NCBI GenBank assembly: GCA_934463175.1
Contig: CAKSIW010000052.1
Coordinates: 1-20,828 of the forward strand
Length of the DNA stretch: 20,828 bases
Origin: an uncultured Clostridia bacterium
GTDB taxonomy: Bacteria > Bacillota > Clostridia > Monoglobales > Monoglobaceae
Direction: 5' to 3'
This document shows positions 14,334 through 20,828 of this stretch, in pieces. The translations under genes and the position numbers were made by a program. A model generated the notes under the pieces. The model did no database searches and was not told where the DNA came from. It worked only from the letters and a program-made list of their open reading frames with translations. The first letter of the stretch is position 1, and every line of letters begins with the position of its first letter.

Positions 14334-14356
14334 GCTCAATTACCTCCTTTTCAAGA

Positions 14357-14692
14357 TTATTCCATTTCTTTAAGTTTCAAAGTAATGTGACTTGTTTTCT
14401 TGTTAATTCTGAATGCACGTCCCTGTGCTCTTGCCTGAACCCTCTTGAGTGTCGGGCCCTGGTCAGCAAAAACCTCTGAAACATAAAGCTTTTCAACGTT
14501 CATGCTGTGGTTTGTCTCGGCATTTGCCATTGCAGACTTCAACAGCTTTTCAACAACCGGGCTTGCAGCCTTCGGGGTGTTCTTCAGAATTCCCATAGCA
14601 ACGCCGACCGGCTTGTTTCTGATTAAATCTATAACTATACGTACCTTTCTCGGAGCGATACGTACATGAGTAACCTTTGCTACTGCTTCCAT
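14357..14692 (-). CDS. rplV: 50S ribosomal protein L22
   Basis: 111 aa. It has VRIAPRKVRIVIDLIRNKPV at the start, NAETNHSMNVEKLYVSEVFA, and the long beta-hairpin LKRVQARAQGRAFRINKKTS that reaches the nascent-peptide tunnel constriction, the region altered in macrolide resistance in other bacteria. AAAGGAG lies upstream of the ATG. It is in standard S10 order after rpsS. Confidence 0.98.
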   Translation of the reverse strand: MEAVAKVTHVRIAPRKVRIVIDLIRNKPVGVAMGILKNTPKAASPVVEKLLKSAMANAETNHSMNVEKLYVSEVFADQGPTLKRVQARAQGRAFRINKKTSHITLKLKEME

Positions 14693-14749
14693 TGCTCTTG
14701 CAGCTCCTTTCCTGATTATATTACGGAAAACTTCTGTAATCCCTCGGAA

Positions 14750-15022
14750 TTACTTGGAAGTTTTAGCACCCGCATGACCTCTGTAGGTTCTTGTCGGAGC
14801 AAACTCTCCGAGCTTGTGACCAACCATATCCTCGGTTACATAAACCGGAACATGCTTTCTGCCGTCATAAACCGCAATGGTGTGTCCAACCATTTCAGGG
14901 AATATCGTAGATGCTCTTGACCATGTTTTAATAACGACTTTTTCGTTTTTCTCGTTCATTGCCTGAATCCTTGAAAGCAACTTCGCTTCAACGAAAGGTC
15001 CTTTTTTTATACTGCGACCCAT
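14750..15022 (-). CDS. rpsS: 30S ribosomal protein S19
   Basis: 90 aa. It starts MGRSIKKGPFVEAKLLSRIQ and has the conserved IKTWSRASTIFPEMVGHTIA, VYDGRKHVPVYVTEDMVGHK and GEFAPTRTYRGHAG. S19 binds with S13 in the 30S head. AAGGAGGT lies 8 bases before the ATG. It lies 30 bases after rplB. Confidence 0.98.
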   Translation of the reverse strand: MGRSIKKGPFVEAKLLSRIQAMNEKNEKVVIKTWSRASTIFPEMVGHTIAVYDGRKHVPVYVTEDMVGHKLGEFAPTRTYRGHAGAKTSK

Positions 15023-15052
15023 GAAGTGACCTCCTTCATAAAATTTTTCTTA

Positions 15053-15886
15053 TTATCTCGCGTTGCGTCTCTTAACAATAAACTTGTCGGACTTATTCTT
15101 CTTATCACGCGTCTTATATCCGAGAGCAGGCTTGCCCCAAGGTGTAACAGGACTCGGTCTGCCGATCGGCGACTTACCTTCACCACCGCCGTGCGGGTGG
15201 TCATTCGGGTTCATGACAACGCCGCGGACTGTCGGTCTGAAGCCCATGTGACGCTTTCTTCCTGCTTTACCGATGTTGATGTTCTCATAATCCGTGTTTC
15301 CAACCTGTCCGATTGTTGCACGGCAGTCAAGACGAACAAGTCTGACCTCGCCTGAAGGCAGTCTCACCTGCGCATAACCGTTTTCCTTAGCCATGAGCTG
15401 TGCAAAAACACCTGCGCTGCGAACCATCTGACCGCCCTTGCCGGGGTATAGCTCGATGTTGTATATCAGTGTGCCGACAGGAATGTCTGCAATCTCCATT
15501 GCGTTGCCCGGCTTGATGTCTGCGCCCTTGCCCGAGATAACCGTGTCGCCCTTTTTGAGGTTGAGCGGTGCGATTATATAGGTCTTTGTGCCGTCTTCAT
15601 ACTGAAGCAATGCAATGTTTGCGCTTCTGTTCGGGTCGTATTCGATTGAAAGAACCGTGGCGGTCATTCCGTCCTTGTTTCTCTTGAAATCGATTACTCT
15701 GTATTTTCTCTTTGTGCCGCCGCCGCGGTGTCTGACTGTTATTCTGCCGTATGAGTTACGGCCGGCTTTGCTGTGAAGGGGACGAAGCAGTGACTTTTCG
15801 GGAGCCACCTTATCGATTTCTTCAAAAGTAGAAACAGTCATCTGACGCAGCGAAGGTGTTGTAGGATTATATTTTCTAATTCCCAT
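15053..15886 (-). CDS. rplB: 50S ribosomal protein L2
   Basis: 277 aa. It starts MGIRKYNPTTPSLRQMTVST; the RNA-binding OB and SH3-like core includes GRNSYGRITVRHRGGGTKRK. The C-terminal MNPNDHPHGGGEGKSPIGRP contains the conserved histidine region near residue 230 that lies close to the peptidyl transferase centre. L2 is essential for subunit association and peptidyl transfer. AAGGAG lies upstream of the ATG, 35 bases after rplW. Confidence 0.99.
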   Translation of the reverse strand: MGIRKYNPTTPSLRQMTVSTFEEIDKVAPEKSLLRPLHSKAGRNSYGRITVRHRGGGTKRKYRVIDFKRNKDGMTATVLSIEYDPNRSANIALLQYEDGTKTYIIAPLNLKKGDTVISGKGADIKPGNAMEIADIPVGTLIYNIELYPGKGGQMVRSAGVFAQLMAKENGYAQVRLPSGEVRLVRLDCRATIGQVGNTDYENINIGKAGRKRHMGFRPTVRGVVMNPNDHPHGGGEGKSPIGRPSPVTPWGKPALGYKTRDKKNKSDKFIVKRRNAR

Positions 15887-15921
15887 TTTTACATCTCCTT
15901 AATCTACAATTTTACTTGACA

Positions 15922-16212
15922 TTAGTTCTCGAACAACTCAATTGTCTTGCTGTCGCTTGTGAGCTTGACAACAGCTTTTTTCCAGTCAGCTCTCTTGCCC
16001 TGGTGAACACCCATGCGTTTGGGTTTTCCGCTGTAATTGATTGTTGTCACTTTCTGAACCTTTACTTTGAATATTTCTTCAACAGCTTTTTTAATCTGAA
16101 TTTTGTTTGCGGATTTGTCAACCTCAAAGGTGTACTTCTTGTCCGCAACCTGATCCATGCTCTGTTCCGTGATTATCGGTCTTTTAATGATATCATGAGA
16201 TGTTAAATTCAT
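15922..16212 (-). CDS. rplW: 50S ribosomal protein L23
   Basis: 96 aa. It has IIKRPIITEQSMDQVADKKY, TFEVDKSANKIQIKKAVEEI and VQKVTTINYSGKPKRMGVHQ. L23 is the main docking site for trigger factor and SRP at the tunnel exit. Its ATG overlaps the rplD stop by one base (TAATG), and the GAGGAGG ribosome binding site is encoded in the last codons of rplD, so translation is coupled. Confidence 0.98.
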   Translation of the reverse strand: MNLTSHDIIKRPIITEQSMDQVADKKYTFEVDKSANKIQIKKAVEEIFKVKVQKVTTINYSGKPKRMGVHQGKRADWKKAVVKLTSDSKTIELFEN

Positions 16213-16835
16213 TACGCATACACCTCCTCGAGTTTTACAACAGCGTCCTTAACAATAATACATTTTGTGTGGTTGAGCACCTCGTATGTGTTTATTGCAC
16301 CGACAAATGTTGTGTCAACGCCCTTGATGTTTCTTGCCGAAAGAACAATGTTCTTGTCATTTTCGGGAAGAACGATGAGCGCCTTTTCCGTAACGCCCAG
16401 ATTTGACAGGATTTTCACCATGCTGCTTGTCTTGATTTCGTCAAGCTTCAATCCTTCGAGAACAATGATGTCATTGTCTGCAACCTTTGATGACAATGCT
16501 GACTTGAGAGCCAGACGTCTGACTTTTTTGTTCACCGAATATCTGTAGTCTCTCGGCTTGGGTCCGAGTGCGATTCCGCCGCCGACCCACTGAGGAGCAC
16601 GAATGCTTCCCTGTCTTGCACGTCCTGTTCCCTTCTGTCTCCAAGGCTTGATTCCGCCGCCTCTGACTTCCGTACGGGTCTTGGTGCTCTGTGTGCCCTG
16701 TCTCTGATTTGCTAAGTAGTTCACCACTACCTCGTGCATAACGTCGGGTCTGACCTCAACGCCGAACACGCTTTCATTCAATTCTATATCACCGACTTTT
16801 TTGCCGTCCGTGTTATATAAAGCTACTGTAGGCAT
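16212..16835 (-). CDS. rplD: 50S ribosomal protein L4
   Basis: 207 aa. It starts MPTVALYNTDGKKVGDIELN; the long tunnel loop is GIKPWRQKGTGRARQGSIRA followed by PQWVGGGIALGPKPRDY, the site of macrolide-resistance changes elsewhere. The C-terminal Rossmann-like domain follows. In E. coli L4 is also the S10-operon repressor, binding the leader before rpsJ. AGGAGG lies upstream of the ATG, and the 3' end overlaps rplW by one base. Confidence 0.98.
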   Translation of the reverse strand: MPTVALYNTDGKKVGDIELNESVFGVEVRPDVMHEVVVNYLANQRQGTQSTKTRTEVRGGGIKPWRQKGTGRARQGSIRAPQWVGGGIALGPKPRDYRYSVNKKVRRLALKSALSSKVADNDIIVLEGLKLDEIKTSSMVKILSNLGVTEKALIVLPENDKNIVLSARNIKGVDTTFVGAINTYEVLNHTKCIIVKDAVVKLEEVYA

Positions 16836-16861
16836 TATATTAAATCCTCCTCTCTCTCAGC

Positions 16862-17497
16862 TCAGGCCTGAGCCTTAACTGCGTTTTTTACAACCAGCAA
16901 GCCGCCCTTCGGTCCGGGAACCGAACCCTTAACCAAAAGAAGGTTGCGCTCTGTATCTATTTTTATCAGGCTGAGGTTCTGAATTGTAACCTTGTCCACG
17001 CCGAAATGTCCGGGAAGCTTTTTGCCCTTGAACACTCTTGACGGCGAGGAGCAGGCACCCAATGAACCGGGACCTCTGTGATAGTGACTTCCGTGAGCCA
17101 TGGGACCTCTGTGCGTTCCCCATCTCTTGATGGTTCCTGCATATCCGTGACCCTTGCTGGTTCCCGTCACGTCAATGACATCACCTTCTGCAAAAACGTC
17201 AACGCGGATCTCGTCTCCGACGTTCATCTCTGCTGCATTGTCAAGCTTGAGCTCTCTGAGATAACGCTTGGGCGCAACGTTTGCCTTTGCGAAATGTCCC
17301 TTCTGAGGCTTGTTGACATTCTTTTCTTTTTTGTCCTGAAAACCAACCTGAATTGCGTCATATCCGTCAACTTCAACAGTTTTCTTCTGAACCACACTGC
17401 AAGGTCCTGCTTCAATTACAGTCACAGGAATGAGTGTGCCGTCTTCTGCAAAAATCTGAGTCATACCGAGCTTTTTGCCTAAGATTGCCTTTTTCAT
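16862..17497 (-). CDS. rplC: 50S ribosomal protein L3
   Basis: 211 aa. It starts MKKAILGKKLGMTQIFAEDG; the central extension that reaches toward the peptidyl transferase centre includes TSKGHGYAGTIKRWGTHRGP and SHYHRGPGSLGACSSPSRVF. The family-specific GPKGGLLVVKNAVK is near the end. L3 is the other initiator of 50S assembly. AGGAGG lies 9 bases before the ATG. A 109-base spacer with two hairpins separates it from rpsJ. Confidence 0.98.
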   Translation of the reverse strand: MKKAILGKKLGMTQIFAEDGTLIPVTVIEAGPCSVVQKKTVEVDGYDAIQVGFQDKKEKNVNKPQKGHFAKANVAPKRYLRELKLDNAAEMNVGDEIRVDVFAEGDVIDVTGTSKGHGYAGTIKRWGTHRGPMAHGSHYHRGPGSLGACSSPSRVFKGKKLPGHFGVDKVTIQNLSLIKIDTERNLLLVKGSVPGPKGGLLVVKNAVKAQA

Positions 17498-17521
17498 ATT
17501 CTTTCCTCCTAATTTTACACA

Positions 17522-17578
17522 CGCATCGGTTCGTGAGCGAACTTACATGCGGGTTATCGGTTGACGCGCTGCGCCAAC
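17522..17578 (-). other. Two stem-loops in the rpsJ-rplC spacer
   Basis: The first is CGCAT (17522-17526)/ATGCG (17547-17551) enclosing GTTCG-TGAG-CGAAC (17529-17542). The second is GTTG.CGC (17560-17567)/GCG.CAAC (17571-17578) with one A-C mismatch. Both lie just before the rplC ribosome binding site on the minus strand. Neither has a T tract, so they are not terminators; RNA processing or translational control of rplC is possible. Confidence 0.4.
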
Positions 17579-17606
17579 ATGACCAAATTTTGCCGCTTGG
17601 CTTAAA

Positions 17607-17915
17607 CTATATTTTAAGCTCGATGTCAACACCTGCCGGCAAGTCAAGGTGCTTCAATGCGTCGATTGTCTTGGCGTTGGGAGCCAAAACGTCGATCAGT
17701 CTCTTGTGCGTTCTCAGCTCGAACTGCTCACGGCTGTCCTTATACTTATGAACCGCTCTCAAGATTGTTACGACTTCTTTCTTTGTCGGAAGCGGAATCG
17801 GTCCTGAAACCTTTGCTCCCGTTCTCTTGGCTGTTTCCACGATTTTCTCGGCGCTCTGGTCGATGAGATTGTGGTCATATGCCTTGAGTCTGATTCTGAT
17901 CTTCTCTGCTGCCAT
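17607..17915 (-). CDS. rpsJ: 30S ribosomal protein S10 (NusE)
   Basis: 102 aa, exactly the family length. It starts MAAEKIRIRLKAYDHNLIDQ and has SGPIPLPTKKEVVTILRAVH, DSREQFELRTHKRLIDVLAP and the end AGVDIELKI. Besides its 30S role, S10 (NusE) binds NusB and NusG in antitermination. ATG at 17915 is set by AAGGAGGG upstream; the in-frame extension to 17972 lies in the leader. It is the first gene of the S10 operon. Confidence 0.98.
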   Translation of the reverse strand: MAAEKIRIRLKAYDHNLIDQSAEKIVETAKRTGAKVSGPIPLPTKKEVVTILRAVHKYKDSREQFELRTHKRLIDVLAPNAKTIDALKHLDLPAGVDIELKI

Positions 17916-18211
17916 GCTGTACCCTCCTTCAAAATTTGCTTTTGATTTTACACTGTGCCGGGCGTTTCGCACAGCTAAATAATAAAACCCGAACCCATAT
18001 TCTGCTCAAACAAGCTGCGGTTTCGGGGCAACAGACACAACATAATCCGAGTGCGACAGCATACCGCACCGAAAATGTTCTCTGTATTAAAAATAGAAAG
18101 TGTGACCTTTCCGCCCGCTTTTAAAAACCGGACAATCTCCTCCGAAATTTCCAAAAACCGCGCTGTGCGGGGCTTTGCTACCTCCGGAATCATCGTATGT
18201 CTTTGTCACGC
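17916..18211 (-). promoter_or_regulatory. Structured 5' leader of the S10 operon
   Basis: About 295 bases separate the predicted start (near 18211) from rpsJ. In order on the minus strand: a small CCGC-acagc-GCGG hairpin followed by TTTTT (18170-18153), a GTGCG/CGCAC hairpin (18069-18051), the terminator-like hairpin at 18028-17981, and CTGTGC/GCACAG (17974-17953) just before the ribosome binding site. A 72-codon open frame (18193-17975) crosses it but has no good ribosome binding site and no recognisable product. Leaders at this position in other bacteria mediate autogenous control by L4; whether this one does is inference. Confidence 0.5.
17981..18028 (-). terminator. Terminator-like hairpin in the S10 leader
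   Basis: On the minus strand, CCCGAA-A-CC (18027-18019) pairs with GG-TTCGGG (17995-17988): 8 bp with a bulged A, plus a small GCT/AGC hairpin inside. TTTTATTATTT follows. It lies 66 bases before the rpsJ start and could act as an attenuator. A 7-base segment of its 5' arm (AAACCGC, 18023-18017) is complementary to GCGGTTT at 18161-18155, giving a possible antiterminator. Confidence 0.5.
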
Positions 18212-18217
18212 CTAAAT

Positions 18218-18246
18218 ATTATACTACATATATCTGAAAAAATCAA
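18218..18246 (-). promoter_or_regulatory. Sigma-A promoter of the S10-spc operon
   Basis: On the minus strand, TTGATT (18246-18241) and TATAAT (18223-18218) are spaced by 17 bases, with predicted start near 18211. Immediately upstream (18247-18270) are A and T tracts resembling an UP element, the alpha C-terminal domain site of ribosomal promoters. Together they make a strong promoter for the whole cluster, independent of the R-M operon upstream. Confidence 0.8.
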
Positions 18247-18286
18247 GTGTTTTTTCAAAATTTTTTCATTTTTTTATTTATACCTT

Positions 18287-19036
18287 TTATTTACTAAATA
18301 CAAACAAATACTCATGTGCTATAAGTAAAAAGTTGTATTTTACACTGTTTGTTTTCCAATATCCTGTTGCCCTGCAATTATGTTGTTCCTTTATAATAAG
18401 TTCCTTCAGCTTAAATCCTGCATTTTCAAAAATACGCATTACTTCAAACGACATAGGTATCATATGACCTTTTTGACGGGTATCTCCCATAAGAACTGCA
18501 CAAAATTTATCTTTTTTGAGTACACGGTAACTTTCCGCCGCAACCTTTTTCATTTCCTCGAGAAAGTCATGCACTTTTAATTGAGACAAGTCCGCCTCTA
18601 TTCCATCACTGTATTTAATAATATTTGCATATGGCGGATGTGTGCAGATTAAATCAATGCTCTCATTGAGCAAAAAATTAAGATTTCTTGCGTCACCTTT
18701 TTTAATGTATACTTTCCCATTGGCAGGCTCATAATCAAATGTAGTTTTTTCTTTGCATCGTTCAAGCGCAACATCGTTCACATCAACACCGATTATATCC
18801 CGATTCAAAAGTTTTGCTTCCACAAGAGTAGTACCCCCGCCGGCAAATTGGTCAAGCACTAAGTCTCCCTCTTGTGAATATCTTAATATAATATTTCTCG
18901 GTATGTACGGCGACCAATTACCACGCCATTTTGCGTCATGCGTTGCCCAATCGCCACGCTTTGGAAACGACCAATGCGTAGTCATTTCAAGTTCAAAATC
19001 ATCAGGTTCCCATTTTTTTATTTTCTTTTCAGCCAT
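18287..19036 (-). CDS. DNA methyltransferase (N6-A or N4-C), second R-M methylase
   Basis: 249 aa. The AdoMet-binding motif DQFAGGGTT (62-70) comes first, followed by an acidic IIGVDVN, then the catalytic motif THPPYANI (132-139), then LSQLKVHDFLEEMKKVAAES and RVLKKDKFCAVLMGDTRQKG. The C-terminus ends in IAHEYLFVF. This is a class I amino-methyltransferase, but the catalytic motif is HPPY instead of DPPY or SPPY, and the motif order is I then IV. The DpnA/MboC partner expected in DpnII-type operons is beta class, with DPPY first. The N-terminal TTHWSFPKRGDWATHDAKWR probably takes part in AdoMet or DNA binding. It starts with a one-base TAATG overlap on the endonuclease gene. The target base and sequence are unknown; GATC protection is inference from context. 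Confidence 0.75.
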   Translation of the reverse strand: MAEKKIKKWEPDDFELEMTTHWSFPKRGDWATHDAKWRGNWSPYIPRNIILRYSQEGDLVLDQFAGGGTTLVEAKLLNRDIIGVDVNDVALERCKEKTTFDYEPANGKVYIKKGDARNLNFLLNESIDLICTHPPYANIIKYSDGIEADLSQLKVHDFLEEMKKVAAESYRVLKKDKFCAVLMGDTRQKGHMIPMSFEVMRIFENAGFKLKELIIKEQHNCRATGYWKTNSVKYNFLLIAHEYLFVFSK

Positions 19037-19902
19037 TAATTAAAAACCTCATTAATTATACCGTTTTCTAAATCTTTAATATTATAAATGTGTTCCATAA
19101 CATCAAACGTTTCTTCAAGGTTGTTTCTTGCACTTTTCCAGCTTTTCCCTCCGTCTGTAAACCAAACAAATGTAAATCCTTCTATTGTATCGGTTTCCAA
19201 CGCAAGTGTTTTATAACTTCGAGCAGTTTCATTTAATTTTGAACCGCCACTGCTATAAAAGTTAGTTTCAATACCGTATATCATATTAGGTGTTTTAATT
19301 ACATAATCGAAACGCTTTTCCATTTTTCCCTGATTTGAAATTGCAGATAAATCTATGCCCCATTTTTCAGTGATCTGGTAGATATACATTTCTTTAAAAT
19401 ATGTTTCACCTTTGATAAATCCAGCTTTCTTTATAAAGCTTTCAACTAAATTTTCCATTAAATGACCGCCACGATTTTTTCTGCCATTTGAATTAAGCCC
19501 TGTTTCAACTCCTGTAGCATAATCAACAAGATTATTTATAATATGATTAGCCATTAAGTCAAACAACCCTGTTTTACGCATAAACACAATATATTGTTCA
19601 ACAGACAAAGTGGGTCTTTTAAACTGGTATGTAAATTCTCCGTCACCGTCAATAGCATAAATTTCATTCGCTCTGACCGCTAAAAGTAATGGAATACATT
19701 TTAATATTTCAGGATATTTTTCGAGCAAATCTTTAAAATCAGTTTCTATGTCTTTTGAGCCAATAAGTGAGTTTAATATATTAAGCTCCACTTTTATTCC
19801 CTCAACATTTTTATATACCTTTTCAAAATCTACATAATATTTATAATCTGCAATGCTGTCACGAAAACCAGACAACCAAGTTGCAAAATCTCTATTCTTC
19901 AT
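19036..19902 (-). CDS. Type II restriction endonuclease, DpnII/MboI family
   Basis: 288 aa, close to the length of R.DpnII. Strong family signatures are GLNSNGRKNRGGHLMENLVE (135-154), and the nuclease core RFDYVI (D199) followed by YGIETNFYSSGGSKLNETAR (E212 and the SGGSKLNETARSYK block), as in R.DpnII and R.LlaDCHI. By family it should cut unmethylated GATC. AAGGAG upstream of the ATG sits 12 bases after the first methyltransferase gene, and the 3' end overlaps the second methyltransferase by one base. There is no visible controller (C) protein in the window. The gene is visibly more AT-rich than the ribosomal genes. Confidence 0.93.
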   Translation of the reverse strand: MKNRDFATWLSGFRDSIADYKYYVDFEKVYKNVEGIKVELNILNSLIGSKDIETDFKDLLEKYPEILKCIPLLLAVRANEIYAIDGDGEFTYQFKRPTLSVEQYIVFMRKTGLFDLMANHIINNLVDYATGVETGLNSNGRKNRGGHLMENLVESFIKKAGFIKGETYFKEMYIYQITEKWGIDLSAISNQGKMEKRFDYVIKTPNMIYGIETNFYSSGGSKLNETARSYKTLALETDTIEGFTFVWFTDGGKSWKSARNNLEETFDVMEHIYNIKDLENGIINEVFN

Positions 19903-19914
19903 ACTTTCAACTCC

Positions 19915-20828
19915 TTAAAAATTTGATATTAAAAGCTCTTTTATTTTTCCTCTTGCTTCGCTGTTACAATTTATCATACGGGTGGCTTCAACCCTTTTAA
20001 TTTTGTGAGAAGAGTAGATATTGTCAAAGAAATCGTCTTTTGTATCAGAGTTTTTAGGATCTGAATTACTTACAACCACTTTTGCGCCCTTTTTGTGCAT
20101 ACTCTCCGCAAACTCGGCAAGTTCAATCTGTTTTTCATCGTCAAACAAACTTTCTGTGTAGGCAGTGAAGTTTGCCGTTTTTGTCAATGGTCTGTACGGC
20201 GGATCAAAATATACAAAAGTATGCCTATCTATAAATTCCGCAGACTTTTTATAATCTCCGCATACAATTCTGACATTTTGTAGTTTCTCCGATACCGCAC
20301 AAAGATTTTTTTCATCACAAATGAGAGGATTTTTATATGCTCCCATTGGCACATTGAAAAATCCTTTTTTATTAACTCTGTAAAGTCCGTTAAAACAGGT
20401 TCTGTTAAGAAATATCATAAGTGCTGCCTTTTCAATGTTTTCACTCTCATTGCCGTTAGCCTTCAAATTGTTAAACCGTTCTCTTTTCGCCATATAGTAT
20501 AACTTTCTTTCTTCTGTTTCAAGCGGAATATACTCATTCTGATATTTATTAAGCAATCCTATCAATTCCCCGATATGCTTTCTTATGACAACATATGTGT
20601 TTATAAGTTCAACATTTACATCACTAATATAAATCTGTTCCAAGCTATACTTACTGAGAATGTCAAAAAGCACAGCACCTCCGCCAACAAAAGGCTCGGC
20701 ATACTTTGTAACAGTTCCGTTATCAAAAGGATAATATTTTTCGATTTCCTTTAACAACTGACCTTTACCGCCTGCCCATTTCAAAAAAGGTTTTACACTT
20801 TTACTCTCAACAGCATTATACCTTGTAC
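19915..20828 (-). CDS. D12-class adenine methyltransferase (Dam/DpnM-like), 5' partial
   Basis: The frame is open to the window edge. The N-terminal motif PFLKWAGGKGQLL needs residues upstream of the TTG at 20784, and no in-frame ATG lies in the remaining 44 bases, so the true start is beyond the window. Motifs: X, KPFLKWAGGKGQLL; I, YAEPFVGGGAVLF; the DVNVELINTY block; FLNRTCFNGLYRVNKKGFFN; and IV, YFDPPYRPL. This is the alpha-class D12 family (Dam, M.DpnII, M.MboIA), which methylates adenine in GATC. It lies first in the M-R-M operon, 12 bases before the DpnII-like endonuclease. Confidence 0.93.
   Translation of the reverse strand, partial: TRYNAVESKSVKPFLKWAGGKGQLLKEIEKYYPFDNGTVTKYAEPFVGGGAVLFDILSKYSLEQIYISDVNVELINTYVVIRKHIGELIGLLNKYQNEYIPLETEERKLYYMAKRERFNNLKANGNESENIEKAALMIFLNRTCFNGLYRVNKKGFFNVPMGAYKNPLICDEKNLCAVSEKLQNVRIVCGDYKKSAEFIDRHTFVYFDPPYRPLTKTANFTAYTESLFDDEKQIELAEFAESMHKKGAKVVVSNSDPKNSDTKDDFFDNIYSSHKIKRVEATRMINCNSEARGKIKELLISNF

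Noticed and set aside
14331..14339. TTG start for rpsC two codons upstream of the ATG
   Set aside because: It sits two bases from the AAGGAGGT site, too close for initiation, whereas the ATG at 14333 has ideal spacing and gives the conserved MGQKVNPHG start.
20782..20784. TTG as the start of the Dam-like methyltransferase
   Set aside because: The conserved KPF of motif X lies upstream of it in the same open frame, which runs off the window edge.
1..20828. Avoidance of GATC sites as a sign of the R-M system
   Set aside because: GATC occurs many times across the window, including inside the ribosomal and R-M genes, so there is no visible depletion.
1..20828. tRNA, rRNA, CRISPR arrays or insertion sequences
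   Set aside because: No cloverleaf, rRNA segment, regular repeat-spacer pattern or transposase-like product was seen on either strand.

Overview
The window is the S10-spc-alpha ribosomal protein supercluster of a low-to-mid GC Clostridia-like Firmicute, almost entirely on the minus strand. The evidence for this is the gram-positive gene order, a KOW-domain protein between map and infA (a Clostridia trait), Zn-type S14, S4, L36 and Adk, near-perfect AGGAGG ribosome binding sites on almost every gene, and a SpoVT-type sporulation regulator at the left edge. Both window edges cut through genes.

Reading the minus strand from right to left: (1) 20828-18287 is a three-gene type II restriction-modification (R-M) operon of DpnII/MboI type. 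It encodes a Dam-like D12 adenine methyltransferase (5' end outside the window), a DpnII-family endonuclease and a second methyltransferase. The second methyltransferase is not a DpnA homologue: its AdoMet motif precedes an HPPY catalytic motif. (2) 18286-17916 is a 371-nt non-coding region with an A-tract UP-like element, a sigma-A promoter (TTGATT-N17-TATAAT) and a structured leader of about 295 nt, ending in a terminator-like hairpin before rpsJ. (3) 17915-6905 carries rpsJ-rplC-rplD-rplW-rplB-rpsS-rplV-rpsC-rplP-rpmC-rpsQ-rplN-rplX-rplE-rpsZ-rpsH-rplF-rplR-rpsE-rpmD-rplO-secY. (4) 6904-4790 carries adk, map, a KOW RNA-binding protein gene and infA. The secY-adk spacer contains a decayed repeat of the secY 3' end and a terminator facing against the operon. 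(5) A consensus extended -10 promoter (TTGACA-N17-TATAAT, 4672-4700) restarts transcription for rpmJ-rpsM-rpsK-rpsD-rpoA-rplQ, which ends in an intrinsic terminator. (6) A HAD phosphatase gene follows. It converges on a plus-strand spoVT-like gene across a bidirectional hairpin.

The genes form one growth-rate-controlled block for ribosome assembly, protein export (SecY), nucleotide balance (Adk), N-terminal Met removal (Map), initiation (IF1) and transcription (alpha subunit). Translational coupling is visible as one-base TAATG overlaps (rplD/rplW, rpsC/rplP, rplP/rpmC) and as the abutting rplO/secY junction. The R-M genes are visibly more AT-rich and look like an accessory insertion just upstream of the S10 promoter. 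The most interesting parts are the non-canonical second methyltransferase in the R-M operon and the structured, possibly attenuated, S10 leader. Several structured spacers and the secY-tail repeat are smaller observations.
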